Source: CAZEVY01 sp964515555 | Lineage (GTDB): Bacteria > Acidobacteriota > Terriglobia > Bryobacterales > Bryobacteraceae | Length of the DNA: 64,000 bases | Direction: 5' to 3' | NCBI GenBank assembly: GCA_964515555.1 | Contig: CAZEVY010000002.1 | Location: 111,499-175,498 of the forward strand | Part shown: piece after piece, positions 16,014-25,612 of the stretch | How the letters are laid out: every line of letters starts with the position of its first letter | Numbering within the stretch: the stretch's first letter is position 1 | Notes under the pieces: model-generated | The model's input: the letters and a program-made list of their open reading frames with translations, nothing else | Database searches by the model: none | What the model was told of the DNA's origin: nothing | Made by a program: the position numbers and the translations under genes

Positions 16014-17004
16014 TCGGGCTTCCAAGGGCGTCCCAAGAGTACCACGAGTCGGTCGCGACGACCGGGAATGATGACTAAGCTCTAGTCTTTCAATGCGTTA
16101 GCCGGAGAGGAGCGGCGCATGACGAAATCAGCCAGGGAGTATTAACGGCGCATGGACGCCCCGATTCGCCCGCTTCAGAGTGGACGCAGCCATGTCGCCG
16201 GCACGTTCGGCGACGGATCGGAGCGCCTCGATGCATCGCACACGGTGTTTCTTCGCTGTGTTCGCAACGGCAGTTTTGGAACCGTTATCGCGGACTTGCA
16301 CCACCGTGGTCGCGGCGTCCGATTTTCGAATACTGGCTGCCGACGGAGTCCAGGCGCACCCGGACGGGCTCTGGTCTCCCGCATGCAAGATACGAACCGG
16401 CAATGGCCTGGCTGTGACATTGGCCGGTATGGTTTCTGACGGCACACCGGGCTCGATCTGATGAGCGTCGCCCGGACCGCCATGGCACATTCCGACTCGC
16501 CTCTCATGGCCGCGGATCGCTTTGCGCTAATCGCCGCTCAGGAAATTGCACGCTCGTTGGAGCGCCAGCACACGGAGGCCCCGGACATGTGGCGCAGCAG
16601 ACTCGGAGGCGTGCTTGTCCGAGCTGTGTTCGCGGGAATCGGAAGCGGTCATGCGGCCCTCGTCGTCCGCACCATTGCCGTGTCCTCGGAAGGGCTGGTC
16701 CAGGAGCTTGGGCCGCAGCCGGTGATACCGGTGGCGGTCCCGCGCGTCCTGGTGTTTTGCGAGAAGGCCGCCGAGCAGATGCGCGCCAACCTCTCCTGGA
16801 AAAGTCTCGACCCCGGTCCACTGGCATATAAGCTTATCCGCGGCGCCGTGGCCCCAGCGGGCGGTATTCACGAAGAGAACGCCCTCGACATCAGCGTCAT
16901 CCGAGTAGATAAGAACGGCTCGAAATGGCTGAATCGGGGAGCCTGTGCCGACGAAGCGGTTACATCGACGGCAGGCCCGGCCGACAGGGTCCAGTAACGG
17001 GCGC
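16014..17004. other. Region of about 1 kb without a recognisable gene
   Basis: No reading frame here matches a family I recognise. The longest is 16461-16997 on the plus strand (178 codons, rich in GC at third positions, no clear ribosome site). It has no identifiable motif and composition like an antisense shadow. Minus-strand frames of 107-120 codons overlap and are equally featureless. Next to the broken regulator, this may be decayed coding sequence. Confidence 0.5.
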
Positions 17005-18264
17005 CTACACGAAGCGGTACTTCTGCGTCCGCTCGTCCCACAGGACTTTCTTGTTATTCCGGAACGAGAGCGTCGCCATGTGACCGCTCACCGCGGCCTC
17101 CTGCCCGACCTCGACCGGCGCGACCAGCTTGGCCTTCCCCTGGATCGCCTCGAGAAAATTCCGCACGTGCGACTCCACCGCGAGGTTGTCGTTGCCCGTC
17201 TTCTCGACGCGCATCTCCTGCCGCGCGGCGACGTGCGCCGGCGCGCGTCCGCCGAACTTCTCCGGCCAGAAGCTGAGCACCTGGCGATTCAGCACCTCGA
17301 TGGTGCCCTCGTTCCCCATAAACTGCTCGCCGTAGCCAAACTGCACGTTGCCGAAGTAGCAACTGTAGTTGATGTGGAACTTGCCCGGATACTCGTAGAG
17401 CGCCGAGAAGGTGTCGGGGACCTCGCGATCGTCGGCGGCGTCGGACCAGCGATAGACGCCGCCCGAGGCCATGCACGAGAGAGGCGTCTTCTTGCCGCAG
17501 ACGAAGTTGGCGATGTCGGTCTGGTGGACCAGCAGGTCGGTCGAGATGCCGCCGGAGTAGTCCCAGTAGAGCCGCCACTGGTAGTAGCGGCCCTTATGGA
17601 AGGCGCGCTTGGGCGCGGGACCGAGGAAGCGCGCCCAGTCGGTGTTGGACTCGTCGGCGTCCTTGGGGATGTTGTAGCGCCAGGCGGGATTGTCGGGCAG
17701 AGAATTGCGGTACCAGAAGGCGCGCACGTAGTGGATGTCGCCGATCATGCCCTTCTCGACCATCTCCTTGGCCTGGATGTAGAGCGTGTTGCTGCGGTTC
17801 TGCGTGCCAACCTGAACGGTTTTGCCGGAGGCCTGCGCCACCTTGACGATCTCCGCCCCTTCCTCGATGGTGTGCGCCAGCGGCTTCTCGATATAGACGT
17901 GCTTGCCTGCCTTGAGCGCCGCGATCGTCATTACGTGATGGAGATGCTCGGGCGTGGCGATGACCACCGCTTCGACGGCCGGGTCCGCGAGCAGCTCGCG
18001 GTAGTCGACGTAGGTCTTGGGCGTGTTGCCGCCCATGGTCTGGACGCGGTCCTTGGCGCGGGCGAGGTTTCCCGAATAGGTGTCGCATACGGCGGCGACC
18101 TGCGCCAGCTCGGGGCTGCCCTTGTAGAGGCGCTCCATCAGATAATACCCACGGCTCCCGGTTCCGATGTGACCGGTGACGACTTTGCCGCCGGCGCCGA
18201 AGGCGCTCAAGACGGCGGGTGCGGCCACGGAGGCCTTGACAAAAGTGCGGCGCGAAGCGGACAT
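17005..18264 (-). CDS. Gfo/Idh/MocA-family oxidoreductase with Tat-type signal
   Basis: NAD(P)-dependent sugar or inositol dehydrogenase-like protein of 419 residues. A twin-arginine signal (MSASRRTFVKASVAAPAVLS) suggests folded export. The Rossmann fold starts at GHIGTGSRGYYLMERL, and the family motif EKPLAHT follows VYI. The C-terminal α/β domain (about 150-400) contains GGISTDLLVHQTDIANFV. AGGAGA lies six bases before the ATG at 18264; longer in-frame extensions are rejected. Secreted members of this family are common in acidobacteria and planctomycetes and likely act on glycans. The substrate cannot be read from sequence. Confidence 0.9.
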   Translation of the reverse strand: MSASRRTFVKASVAAPAVLSAFGAGGKVVTGHIGTGSRGYYLMERLYKGSPELAQVAAVCDTYSGNLARAKDRVQTMGGNTPKTYVDYRELLADPAVEAVVIATPEHLHHVMTIAALKAGKHVYIEKPLAHTIEEGAEIVKVAQASGKTVQVGTQNRSNTLYIQAKEMVEKGMIGDIHYVRAFWYRNSLPDNPAWRYNIPKDADESNTDWARFLGPAPKRAFHKGRYYQWRLYWDYSGGISTDLLVHQTDIANFVCGKKTPLSCMASGGVYRWSDAADDREVPDTFSALYEYPGKFHINYSCYFGNVQFGYGEQFMGNEGTIEVLNRQVLSFWPEKFGGRAPAHVAARQEMRVEKTGNDNLAVESHVRNFLEAIQGKAKLVAPVEVGQEAAVSGHMATLSFRNNKKVLWDERTQKYRFV

Positions 18265-18331
18265 GGCTGTCTCCTGGTGGAAGATTCCCCCTCCAGCATA
18301 ACCGCCGCCGGATGGTATACTCAACATCTTC

Positions 18332-18625
18332 ATGGCGAACCCGAAATACGCCGCGTCGGACCAGCCCGCGCCCGTGGCCGAGGTCGTCAAGACGCTCGAT
18401 GACGGCACCAAGGTGAAGCGCCGGTTCTCCCGCATGCGCGCCTGCAACGAGAAGGACGCCAAGGGCAAGCTGTGCGCGGGTCACCTGAAGCGCTGGTACT
18501 TCTTCGGCGACGAGGTGAAGCGCGAATTCGGCGCCGACGTCGAAGTTTACCGCTGCGAGCGCTGCAAGACGCTCTACCTCCCGCCCGCCGACGAGCCCGC
18601 GCGCACCGGCACGCTCTGCTGGTAA
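18332..18625 (+). CDS. Conserved small protein with two Cys clusters, function unknown
   Basis: 97 residues, charged, no signal peptide. Cysteines occur in ACNEKDAKGKLCAGHLKRW and in YRCERCKTLYLPP, with a last Cys in TGTLCW. The pattern could form a zinc-ribbon-like site. TATACT (18316-18321) ends ten bases before the ATG, and it diverges from the oxidoreductase gene. I do not recognise a functional family. Coding character is supported by codon use and by the regularly placed Cys pairs. Confidence 0.65.
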   Translation: MANPKYAASDQPAPVAEVVKTLDDGTKVKRRFSRMRACNEKDAKGKLCAGHLKRWYFFGDEVKREFGADVEVYRCERCKTLYLPPADEPARTGTLCW

Positions 18626-18880
18626 TTCGCCGCCGAACGGGAGTAGCAAGAGGTCGACGATGCCGCGGCGGGGTTCGGGCATTGGTCGGAGATGGTCTGC
18701 CGGGCGGTCGCGGCGCTGCATGCCGCCTTGCCACAGACCGCCAATGGGGCAGCGCTGCGTTCAGATAGCTGGTGGCGTTCGCCGCTATCGAATCACAGGC
18801 TGCGTCGGCGCGGCCGCCCCCGGCGGACGGCCAGCAGCAGAAGGCGCCTCATCAACGGACGCCTCTCCCCGACTGATTGT

Positions 18881-20527
18881 TTAGCGGAACCCGACCGTCT
18901 TCCCGTCCTGCGTCACGAATGTCACGAAGCCGACGTCCAGTCCCGTTGCTGAGAAGCGCGCCGGCGGCGGCCCACCGCCCACGGCCAGCGTCCCCGCCGG
19001 GACACCCTGAATACTCTCAGAAACCGGCAGCGCGCCGGTCACTTCCGGCGGCACCGTAAACGTCCCCGCCGAGGCGCGCTCGCGGCACAGGAACGCCGCG
19101 CCGATTCCGATCGAATTGAGAAGCGAACCACCGAGAATCTCGACGGTGTCGTTCGGCCCGCCCCCGGTCCAGGTCACGGTCACGCCTTGCGACCGCGTCA
19201 CCTGGTTGATAAGGCCTTTGTTGAGCCAGCGCACCAGGCTCGGCACTTGGAGCGATACGTTGAATGCGCCGACCTGCGCGCCTCCCGCGCCTGCGACCGT
19301 GTAGTTCCCCGCGTCGAGAAACGGCGTGCCGCCGCCAGGGAATCCGGGAATCGCCTGGCCGCCGCCGCCGAGCGTTTCCGAATAGACGCCCACCGCGGTG
19401 CGCGTGATCTCCTTGGTTCCCGCCGGTCCCGTGACCGTGATGCGTCCGGCGTCGAGCGGTTCGGCGCCCACCTTGTCGGTGTTGAGAGGCGAGAGTCCTT
19501 CGAATGAGTAGACGAAACACCCGCCCACCGCCGAAATACCCGTGAGACTTTGCGCGGAGAGGAACTGAGCGAACGTCTGGCGCCCGAAGGCGCCCGCCCC
19601 GGTGTCGGTCCGCGTGTCGAACGATCCGAACAGCGGAACCTCGATCGAGAGGGAAGTTTGCATGAGATTGATGCTGCCCCGGCTGATCGAGCCTCGTGCC
19701 TCGGCGGCGGTCAGGTCGGCGAGACTCAGTCCGTTCGGTTCCGTGCAGGGGCCGCCATCGGCGGAAATCGAGATCGTCACGCTGTTGCTCGCTACGCCGT
19801 TGACGGCGATCATAACCGGGACGTAGCAGCCGCTCACGTTTTCCGGAATCTCGAACGCAATCTGGTCGAGTCCTGCGCAGCAACCGGATCGCCCGCGATA
19901 CACCACACGAGCACGGCGGCCGCCGACGAGCGCTACGACGTTCAGGTCCGTCTGATCTCCCGGCAGCGGCCCGTCGGACTCGTTGCCGGCGACCCGGCCG
20001 ATACCCGTGACCCACGCGATCCAGGTTCCGCCGTTGCGCGCCGTCCGAACGAGCGTGTTGGGGACGAAATTCGGGTCGGTGAAGATTCCCGGCCCGCTGC
20101 CCGCCTGGTTGAGCGCGTAGATGCCGGGACTGTTAGCGACGATGCGCACCGGGAAAGGCGCCGTCGAGCGGCCGCTGAATGTGATCGTGACGGTCGCATT
20201 GCCGACGGGCGTGGCCGAGGGAACGATGAACGCCACCTGCGTGACCACCGAGTAGATCATGATGGCATCGATCTCGGTTCCGCCCGTGTTGATGCGCACC
20301 GACGTCCCTCCGAGCGTTCGCGGCAACGGGAACGAGCTGACCACCTGAATCGCGCCGGGACCGATGCTCCCGCCGAACGCCACCGCAATCCCGCCCTGCG
20401 CCAGTCCGCCGTTGGGGAACGCGGGGTCGACGTTCGACGCCGAGTTGAGGATCGACGAGATCGTCTGCCCGCCCGCACTCGCCGCCACGAGCGCACATAG
20501 AATCGCGGGCAGACAGGCTCCGTGCAC
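18881..20527 (-). CDS. Secreted protein with TIGR03437 (Solibacter) domain
   Basis: 548 residues with a signal peptide (LPAILCALVAASAGGQ). The region of about 25-260 has the TIGR03437 pattern: GGIAVAFGGSIGPG, LGGTSVRI, VAFIVPSATPVGNATVTI, NSPGIYALN and GGTWIAWVTGIG. This β-rich domain is expanded in Solibacter-type genomes and has no known activity. The rest is β-sandwich-like and ends without a known anchor. It follows the 196-residue exported protein by ten bases, so the two probably form an operon. Probable extracellular adhesion or surface role is a guess. Confidence 0.85.
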   Translation of the reverse strand: MHGACLPAILCALVAASAGGQTISSILNSASNVDPAFPNGGLAQGGIAVAFGGSIGPGAIQVVSSFPLPRTLGGTSVRINTGGTEIDAIMIYSVVTQVAFIVPSATPVGNATVTITFSGRSTAPFPVRIVANSPGIYALNQAGSGPGIFTDPNFVPNTLVRTARNGGTWIAWVTGIGRVAGNESDGPLPGDQTDLNVVALVGGRRARVVYRGRSGCCAGLDQIAFEIPENVSGCYVPVMIAVNGVASNSVTISISADGGPCTEPNGLSLADLTAAEARGSISRGSINLMQTSLSIEVPLFGSFDTRTDTGAGAFGRQTFAQFLSAQSLTGISAVGGCFVYSFEGLSPLNTDKVGAEPLDAGRITVTGPAGTKEITRTAVGVYSETLGGGGQAIPGFPGGGTPFLDAGNYTVAGAGGAQVGAFNVSLQVPSLVRWLNKGLINQVTRSQGVTVTWTGGGPNDTVEILGGSLLNSIGIGAAFLCRERASAGTFTVPPEVTGALPVSESIQGVPAGTLAVGGGPPPARFSATGLDVGFVTFVTQDGKTVGFR

Positions 20528-20537
20528 GCCGCGCCCT

Positions 20538-21128
20538 TTACTTCACGGCCATCTGGAAATCGAGCGTGAGCACCACCGCCGCGGGTGTCACCGCGATTCC
20601 GGCGATGTGGACGTTGGTGATCTGAGGTGCGAACGGCCCCAGCTTCATGTCGGCGACCATGCGCCTCGCGTCGTCGCCGAGCCGGTACTTGAAGTCCTTC
20701 TCGAGGCTCTCGGCAAGCGCCTTCCGAACGCGGCGCACATACATGCTGTCGCGCCCGTTGGCCCCGACCTGCACCTCGCGAAGCGTGACGATGCCGTCCT
20801 GAAAGTGCGGCGCACCGGAGATGGTCACGTCGAACGAATCGCCCCATCCGACGCATTTTCCGAAGAAGCTCCGCGCCGACTTGCCGCTGAAGCGCGCATG
20901 GATCAACAGGCGGCCGTGGTCGCCGCTGAGCTTCGGGTCCTGAAGATACGCGAAGCTGCACTTGGAGTTCTGCGTGCCCTTAAGGAACATGCGTCCCTCG
21001 GCGGTGAACATCTGCGCCGCCAGCGCGCGTTCGAGGGCGCTGAAGTGAACCTGCAGTTGGGTCGCGGCGGGCGCCGGACCTGCGGCGATGAGGGCGGCGA
21101 TCGTCCCCAGAAGGCGTGTTACTCGCAT
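20538..21128 (-). CDS. Exported protein of unknown function
   Basis: 196 residues with a signal peptide (VTRLLGTIAALIAAGPAPAAT). The mature part contains two Cys (NSKCSF, FGKCVGWG) and alternating hydrophobic β-strands such as RLLIHARFSGKSA and VVLTLDFQMAV. It resembles lipid-binding tubular folds in outline, but I cannot assign a family. First gene of a two-gene operon with the TIGR03437 protein; it diverges from the SDR gene 59 bases away. Confidence 0.72.
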   Translation of the reverse strand: MRVTRLLGTIAALIAAGPAPAATQLQVHFSALERALAAQMFTAEGRMFLKGTQNSKCSFAYLQDPKLSGDHGRLLIHARFSGKSARSFFGKCVGWGDSFDVTISGAPHFQDGIVTLREVQVGANGRDSMYVRRVRKALAESLEKDFKYRLGDDARRMVADMKLGPFAPQITNVHIAGIAVTPAAVVLTLDFQMAVK

Positions 21129-21187
21129 ATCTGCATCCTCCGCCGATCCCCGGCGATCCGCGATCCAATCAGTTTATAGTAAACAAA

Positions 21188-21943
21188 ATGGCACAGAGCA
21201 TGTTGCAGGGCAAGGTGGCGGTAGTGACGGGTGCAGCCACCGGCATCGGGGAATCCATCGCCGGCCTTTTCGCCGACGAAGGCGCCAAGGTGGCCCTGCT
21301 CGACATCAACCTTACGGGCGCGACGGCGGCGGCCGTCGCCATCCAGTCGCGCGGGGGCGTCGCGATGGGACTGTTCGCCGACGTGCGCGACCGCGAGTCG
21401 ATCCGCAAGGCGGTCGACGCTACGCTGGCGCGCTTCGGGCGCATCGACATCCTGATCAACAACGCCGGCATCTACCCGCGCCGTCCCTTCCTCGAAATGA
21501 CCGAGGAGGAGTGGGACGACATGCAGAACACCAATCTGAAGGGTGTATTCCACTGCCTGAAGCTGGTGGCGCCGCACATGGTCGCGCAACGGTACGGCAA
21601 GATCGTGAACATTTCCTCGGTGACATTCTTCAAGGGATACCCGACCTTGTCGCATTACGTGGCCGCCAAGGGCGGCGTGATCGGCCTGAGCAGGTCGCTC
21701 GCGCGCGAGCTTGGGCCTCACAACGTGTACGTGAACACGATCACGCCGGGCGCGATCGAAGTCGAAATGGAGAAACGCGTGGCGACGCCCGAGCAGATGC
21801 AGGCGATCGTTGCGCAGCAGTCGCTCGCGCGGCGTCTCCAGCCGGTCGACGTGGCGCGCGTGTGCCTGTTCCTGAGCTCGGACCTGAGCGACGGAATGAC
21901 CGGCCAGATCGTCAATGTCGACGCCGGACTGATCATGTACTGA
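21188..21943 (+). CDS. Short-chain dehydrogenase/reductase (SDR)
   Basis: 251-residue classical SDR. The cofactor motif is VTGAATGIGES near residue 15, NNAG follows at ILINNAGIYP, the catalytic Ser is in VNISSV, and Tyr-Lys in SHYVAAKGG. An acidic residue after β2 (LLDINL) suggests NAD preference. The ATG at 21188 is chosen because TATAGT (21175-21180) ends seven bases upstream, and the longer frame reads into the divergent gene. The substrate is not predictable. It lies 29 bases upstream of yajQ and may be co-transcribed. Confidence 0.9.
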   Translation: MAQSMLQGKVAVVTGAATGIGESIAGLFADEGAKVALLDINLTGATAAAVAIQSRGGVAMGLFADVRDRESIRKAVDATLARFGRIDILINNAGIYPRRPFLEMTEEEWDDMQNTNLKGVFHCLKLVAPHMVAQRYGKIVNISSVTFFKGYPTLSHYVAAKGGVIGLSRSLARELGPHNVYVNTITPGAIEVEMEKRVATPEQMQAIVAQQSLARRLQPVDVARVCLFLSSDLSDGMTGQIVNVDAGLIMY

Positions 21944-21972
21944 GGTCGTCCACCCCGTCATAATAGGAGCCG

Positions 21973-22473
21973 ATGCCCGATAACACCTTCGACGTCGTAT
22001 CGAAAATCGAGATGCCCGAAGTGGTCAACGCGATTCACCAGGCCATGAAGGAAGTGATCACGCGCTTCGACCTGAAGGACTCCAGGTCCGACATTCAGCT
22101 TCAGGAGAAGGACAACAAGATCGTCATCACCAGCCGGGATGAGTTCAAGGTCCGCGCCGTCGCCGACGTTCTGTCGCAGAAGCTCGTCAAGCGCAAAGTG
22201 CCGCTGAAGAACTTCTCGTTCGGCGCGATCGCGCCCGCCGCCGGATCGACGGCGCGCCAGGAAATTACCTTACAGCAGGGGATTCCGATCGAAAAGGCGC
22301 GTGAGCTCGTGAAGGCGGTCAAGGACAGCAAGAAGAAGGTGCAGGTGTCGATTCAGGGCGACTTCGTCCGCGTCAGCGGCCGCGATCGCGACACGCTGCA
22401 AGAGGTGATCGCCCTGGTGCGCGGGCTCGACCTCGGCCTGGAGCTTCAGTTCACGAACTACCGGACGAATTGA
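21973..22473 (+). CDS. yajQ: YajQ-family nucleotide-binding protein
   Basis: 166 residues, the usual family length. Characteristic segments are FDVVSKIEMPEVVNAI, TRFDLKDS, LQQGIPIEKARELVK and KKVQVSIQGDFVRVSGR. Some members bind cyclic di-GMP and act with transcription factors; whether this one does is unknown. TAGGAG lies before the ATG. Its stop lies one base from that of the converging amidase gene. Confidence 0.94.
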   Translation: MPDNTFDVVSKIEMPEVVNAIHQAMKEVITRFDLKDSRSDIQLQEKDNKIVITSRDEFKVRAVADVLSQKLVKRKVPLKNFSFGAIAPAAGSTARQEITLQQGIPIEKARELVKAVKDSKKKVQVSIQGDFVRVSGRDRDTLQEVIALVRGLDLGLELQFTNYRTN

Positions 22474-22474
22474 G

Positions 22475-23725
22475 CTACTTCTTCGGCAACTTCGCCAGCG
22501 CCGACTTCGGCAGCTTCGCGACTACGCTCACCTGCGTCCCCACCAGATCCGCAATGTCGTAGCGAATCGCGAAGCCCATCACCATGGCCGCCTCCGACGG
22601 CGTGAGACCGTAGTCGCGGTCGAGCCAGCGCATCAGGCCGCTGGTCGCCATTCGGTTGGCGTCGTCGAGCGACCCGGCGATGCCGATGCTCATGAGGTAC
22701 TCGGCGTTCTCGGCGAACGGATGCCCGATGCCGCGCCCGGGAATCAGGTCGACCGTGAACTCGAAGTCCATCGAGGTCTCCAGCGCGTCGCCGGTCAGCT
22801 CGCCGTCGCCTTGGGCGGCGTGACCGTCGCCCAGGAACAGGATCGCGCCGGGGTGGTTAACGGGAAGGTAGACGGTCGTACCCTCGCGGATCTGGTTGTA
22901 GTCCATGTTGCCGCCGAAACGCCCGGAATCCGTGGTGCGAATGCTCCAGTCGCCCGGCGGCGCCGTGCCGACGCACCCGAGCATCGGCGCCAGCGGCACT
23001 GTAAAATTCTTCAGTTTGTCGGTCGGCTTTTCGAGATACGCGATCCCCTTTTCCGAGTCGATCTTCCAGCGGCCCGGCACGCGCGGCTCCCACTTCAAGC
23101 CGCTGAGATGTCCGGGATCGAGCGAGTTGTACATGACCTGGCCGCCGCTCACCGCCCAGTCGCGATTGGTCCGCATGCGGCCCAGCCGGACCACCAGCGT
23201 GTCGCCCGGAAACGCGCCTTCGACATAGAACGGGCCCGTCTGTGGATTGCCGCCCGGCGAGCGGCGCTGTCCCTTGGGGTCGACTCCTCCGGCGTCGACG
23301 GCCCAGGTGCGCACCGTGTCGCCGGGATGAATCCGCAGCGCCGGCTTGATCGACGACGAAAAATAGAGATGAAACTCCTTCGGCTCGAAGTCATGCGTAC
23401 GCGGCGTCGCCGGACGCGGTGGAATCCGCGCGGCGCTCCACTTCATCGTGCGGCCACGCATCGTCACTTCGCCCGACATCGTGGCGCCCTCGATTACGCC
23501 TTTCACCGGGTTCCCGTCGACCTGAAATGTGACGCTGCGTCCATCGACCGTCCCTTCGAGAGCGCGGCCGCCCGACGTTCCGATCAGCTTGACGCCATCG
23601 ACCTTGAGCGTCAATCGCATCATCGTGGGCCGGTCCGACTCGAACACGCTGAGCGCCCAGTCGCCGCTCACGTCCTGCCCAACCGCCGCCGCGGCCAGCG
23701 ATAAGAAAGTGATCGCAATTCGCAT
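22475..23725 (-). CDS. Secreted acetamidase/formamidase (FmdA/AmdA) family protein
   Basis: 416 residues with a signal peptide (AITFLSLAAAAVGQ). After about 90 residues of β-rich sequence unrelated to the catalytic core, the FmdA/AmdA domain runs to the end: RIHPGDTVRTWAVDAGG, FYVEGAFPGDTLVV, GCVGTAPPG, GGNMDYNQIREGTTVYLPV and LFLGDGHAAQGDGEL. Members hydrolyse formamide or acetamide, but the extra N-terminal domain and export suggest another amide or a processing role. It lies 15 bases after the CocE-type hydrolase gene and is probably co-transcribed. Confidence 0.87.
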   Translation of the reverse strand: MRIAITFLSLAAAAVGQDVSGDWALSVFESDRPTMMRLTLKVDGVKLIGTSGGRALEGTVDGRSVTFQVDGNPVKGVIEGATMSGEVTMRGRTMKWSAARIPPRPATPRTHDFEPKEFHLYFSSSIKPALRIHPGDTVRTWAVDAGGVDPKGQRRSPGGNPQTGPFYVEGAFPGDTLVVRLGRMRTNRDWAVSGGQVMYNSLDPGHLSGLKWEPRVPGRWKIDSEKGIAYLEKPTDKLKNFTVPLAPMLGCVGTAPPGDWSIRTTDSGRFGGNMDYNQIREGTTVYLPVNHPGAILFLGDGHAAQGDGELTGDALETSMDFEFTVDLIPGRGIGHPFAENAEYLMSIGIAGSLDDANRMATSGLMRWLDRDYGLTPSEAAMVMGFAIRYDIADLVGTQVSVVAKLPKSALAKLPKK

Positions 23726-23740
23726 GGAGGACTCCTTCTG

Positions 23741-25591
23741 CTACCGCTCGATGGTCAACACTCTAAGGAACGACGCCAGGTTGCGCGCGCGATACACACG
23801 CTGCGTCGCCCGGATGAAGTCGGCTTCTTTCGACATGTAAATGTTCTCGACGTACTTCTGCGGATTGCGGTCTACCAGCGGGAACCACGTGCTCTGAATC
23901 TGAATCATGATGCGATGCCCGCGCCGGAAACTGTGATACGAATCCGGCAGGACGAATTCGATTTTTACGGGCTCGTTCGGGGGAAACGGAAGCGGGCTTT
24001 CGAAGCTCTGGCGGAAGCGGCCGCGGAACGGCTCGCCGCGCACCAGCTGCTGAAACGCGCCCATGCGTATGTTGGCGGGATTCGGCTGGTTGTCGGGGAA
24101 ATCGTCCGGGTAAACGTCGATCAGCTTGACGATGAAGTCCGAGTCCGTGCCCGAGGTGGAGACGTGCAGGCTGGCCGTCATCGGCCCGGCGACGACCACG
24201 TCCTCCTTGAGCGGCTCGGTCGCGTAGACGAGCACGTCCGGCCGCGTAGCGGCGAACCGCTGGTCCTCGACCATGTACTCGCGCGTCATGCCGATGGCCG
24301 TCGAGTTGATCACCGGCACGGGCTTGGCCGGATCGCTGATGTACTCGTCGAATCCGGCGGCCTCCGTCGGCGCCTCGAAGGAGAGCTTCCCGCCGGCGCG
24401 AAGGTACAGCGTCCGCTCGCGCGCCGCTTTCGGCGGCCAGGCGTCGTAGGCGCGCCACTGATTGGTGCCGGTCTCGAAGACGTGCGCTTCGGAGAGCTTG
24501 TGGTCGCCCTTCTGTTTCAGAAAATGCTGGAAGAACGGAAATTCGATGTTATCGCGATAATATTCCGACGTTTTCGAGTTGAATGGGACGAAACCCAGCC
24601 GCTCACCGGTGTCGCCGGCCCATTGCCCGTGATACCAGGGGCCCATCACGAGCATGTTGAAGGCCCCGGGGCTCTGCTTCTCCGACGATTCGTAAGTCTT
24701 CAGCGCGCCGAACAGATTCTCGGCGTCGTACCAGCCACCGACCGTCATCATCGCGGGCTTCATGTTCTTCAGGTGCGGCCGCATGTTGCGCGCCTTCCAG
24801 AACTCGTCGTAATTGGGGTGCTTCATCATCTCGTTCCAGAAGACGAGTTCATGCTTGAGGTGCTTCTCGTTGATGTCGGAAACCGTGCCCGAGGTGAGAT
24901 AGAACTTGTAGCCGTCGGGAGTGCCGTAGTCGAACGGCGTATTGGGCTTCCTGGTCGGGGCCGGACGCGGACGGTCGTTGCCGGACATCCAGCGAAAGGC
25001 GTGCTGTAGGAAGAACGCGCCGTTGTGGTGCCAGTCGTCACCGATGAACCAGTCGCACACGGGCGCCTGCGGCGACGAGGCCTTCAATGCGGGATGCGCG
25101 TCGATCGCTCCCATGGCTGCGTAGAATCCCGGATACGAGATCCCCCATAGGCCGGCGCGGCCGTTGTTGTTGGGGACGTTCTTAACAAGCCAGTCGATCG
25201 AATCGTAGGTATCGGTCGATTCGTCGATGTCGCGCGGGCCGTTCTTGACAGGCTTGTGTGGGCGTACCTGTAAGAAGTCGCCCTCCGACATCCAGCGGCC
25301 GCGCACGTCCTGATAAACGAATATGTACAGGTCGCGCGCCAGCTTTGCCGAGGGACCCAGGTTCGCGCGGTAATGGTCGACGCCGTACGGCGGGATGCTG
25401 TAGGGTGTGCGCAGCATCATGATCGGGTAGGTCTGCGAGGCGTCCTTGGGCGCATACACCGCGGTGAACAGCTTCACGCCGTCGCGCATCGGAATCTCGA
25501 ACTCGTACTTGGTGTAGTTGGCCTTGACGAATTCGAGGCCCTGCGCGGCAAGCAGACAGGGGACGAGCAGCCATCCGGCGATGGTTTTCAT
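23741..25591 (-). CDS. Secreted CocE/NonD-family α/β hydrolase
   Basis: 616 residues with a signal peptide (TIAGWLLVPCLLAAQG). The X-Pro dipeptidyl-peptidase/CocE α/β-hydrolase core follows (DGVKLFTAVYAPKD, YIFVYQDVRGRW). The nucleophile Ser is in GLWGISYPGFYAAMG, and the C-terminal jelly-roll domain ends with RRGHRIMIQIQSTWFP. Family members cleave acyl esters, glutaryl-β-lactams or proline peptides. The substrate here is unknown. Middle gene of a probable three-gene operon with the small exported protein upstream and the amidase-family protein downstream. Confidence 0.9.
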   Translation of the reverse strand: MKTIAGWLLVPCLLAAQGLEFVKANYTKYEFEIPMRDGVKLFTAVYAPKDASQTYPIMMLRTPYSIPPYGVDHYRANLGPSAKLARDLYIFVYQDVRGRWMSEGDFLQVRPHKPVKNGPRDIDESTDTYDSIDWLVKNVPNNNGRAGLWGISYPGFYAAMGAIDAHPALKASSPQAPVCDWFIGDDWHHNGAFFLQHAFRWMSGNDRPRPAPTRKPNTPFDYGTPDGYKFYLTSGTVSDINEKHLKHELVFWNEMMKHPNYDEFWKARNMRPHLKNMKPAMMTVGGWYDAENLFGALKTYESSEKQSPGAFNMLVMGPWYHGQWAGDTGERLGFVPFNSKTSEYYRDNIEFPFFQHFLKQKGDHKLSEAHVFETGTNQWRAYDAWPPKAARERTLYLRAGGKLSFEAPTEAAGFDEYISDPAKPVPVINSTAIGMTREYMVEDQRFAATRPDVLVYATEPLKEDVVVAGPMTASLHVSTSGTDSDFIVKLIDVYPDDFPDNQPNPANIRMGAFQQLVRGEPFRGRFRQSFESPLPFPPNEPVKIEFVLPDSYHSFRRGHRIMIQIQSTWFPLVDRNPQKYVENIYMSKEADFIRATQRVYRARNLASFLRVLTIER

Positions 25592-25612
25592 GGGGGAATG
25601 ATATCGCGCGCG

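Noticed and set aside
16461..16997. 178-codon plus-strand ORF as a real gene
   Set aside because: No motif, no ribosome site and shadow-like composition; kept only as part of the unassigned region.
18626..18880. Short frames between the Cys-rich small protein and the TIGR03437 gene
   Set aside because: They lack ribosome sites and family-like motifs; the interval appears non-coding.
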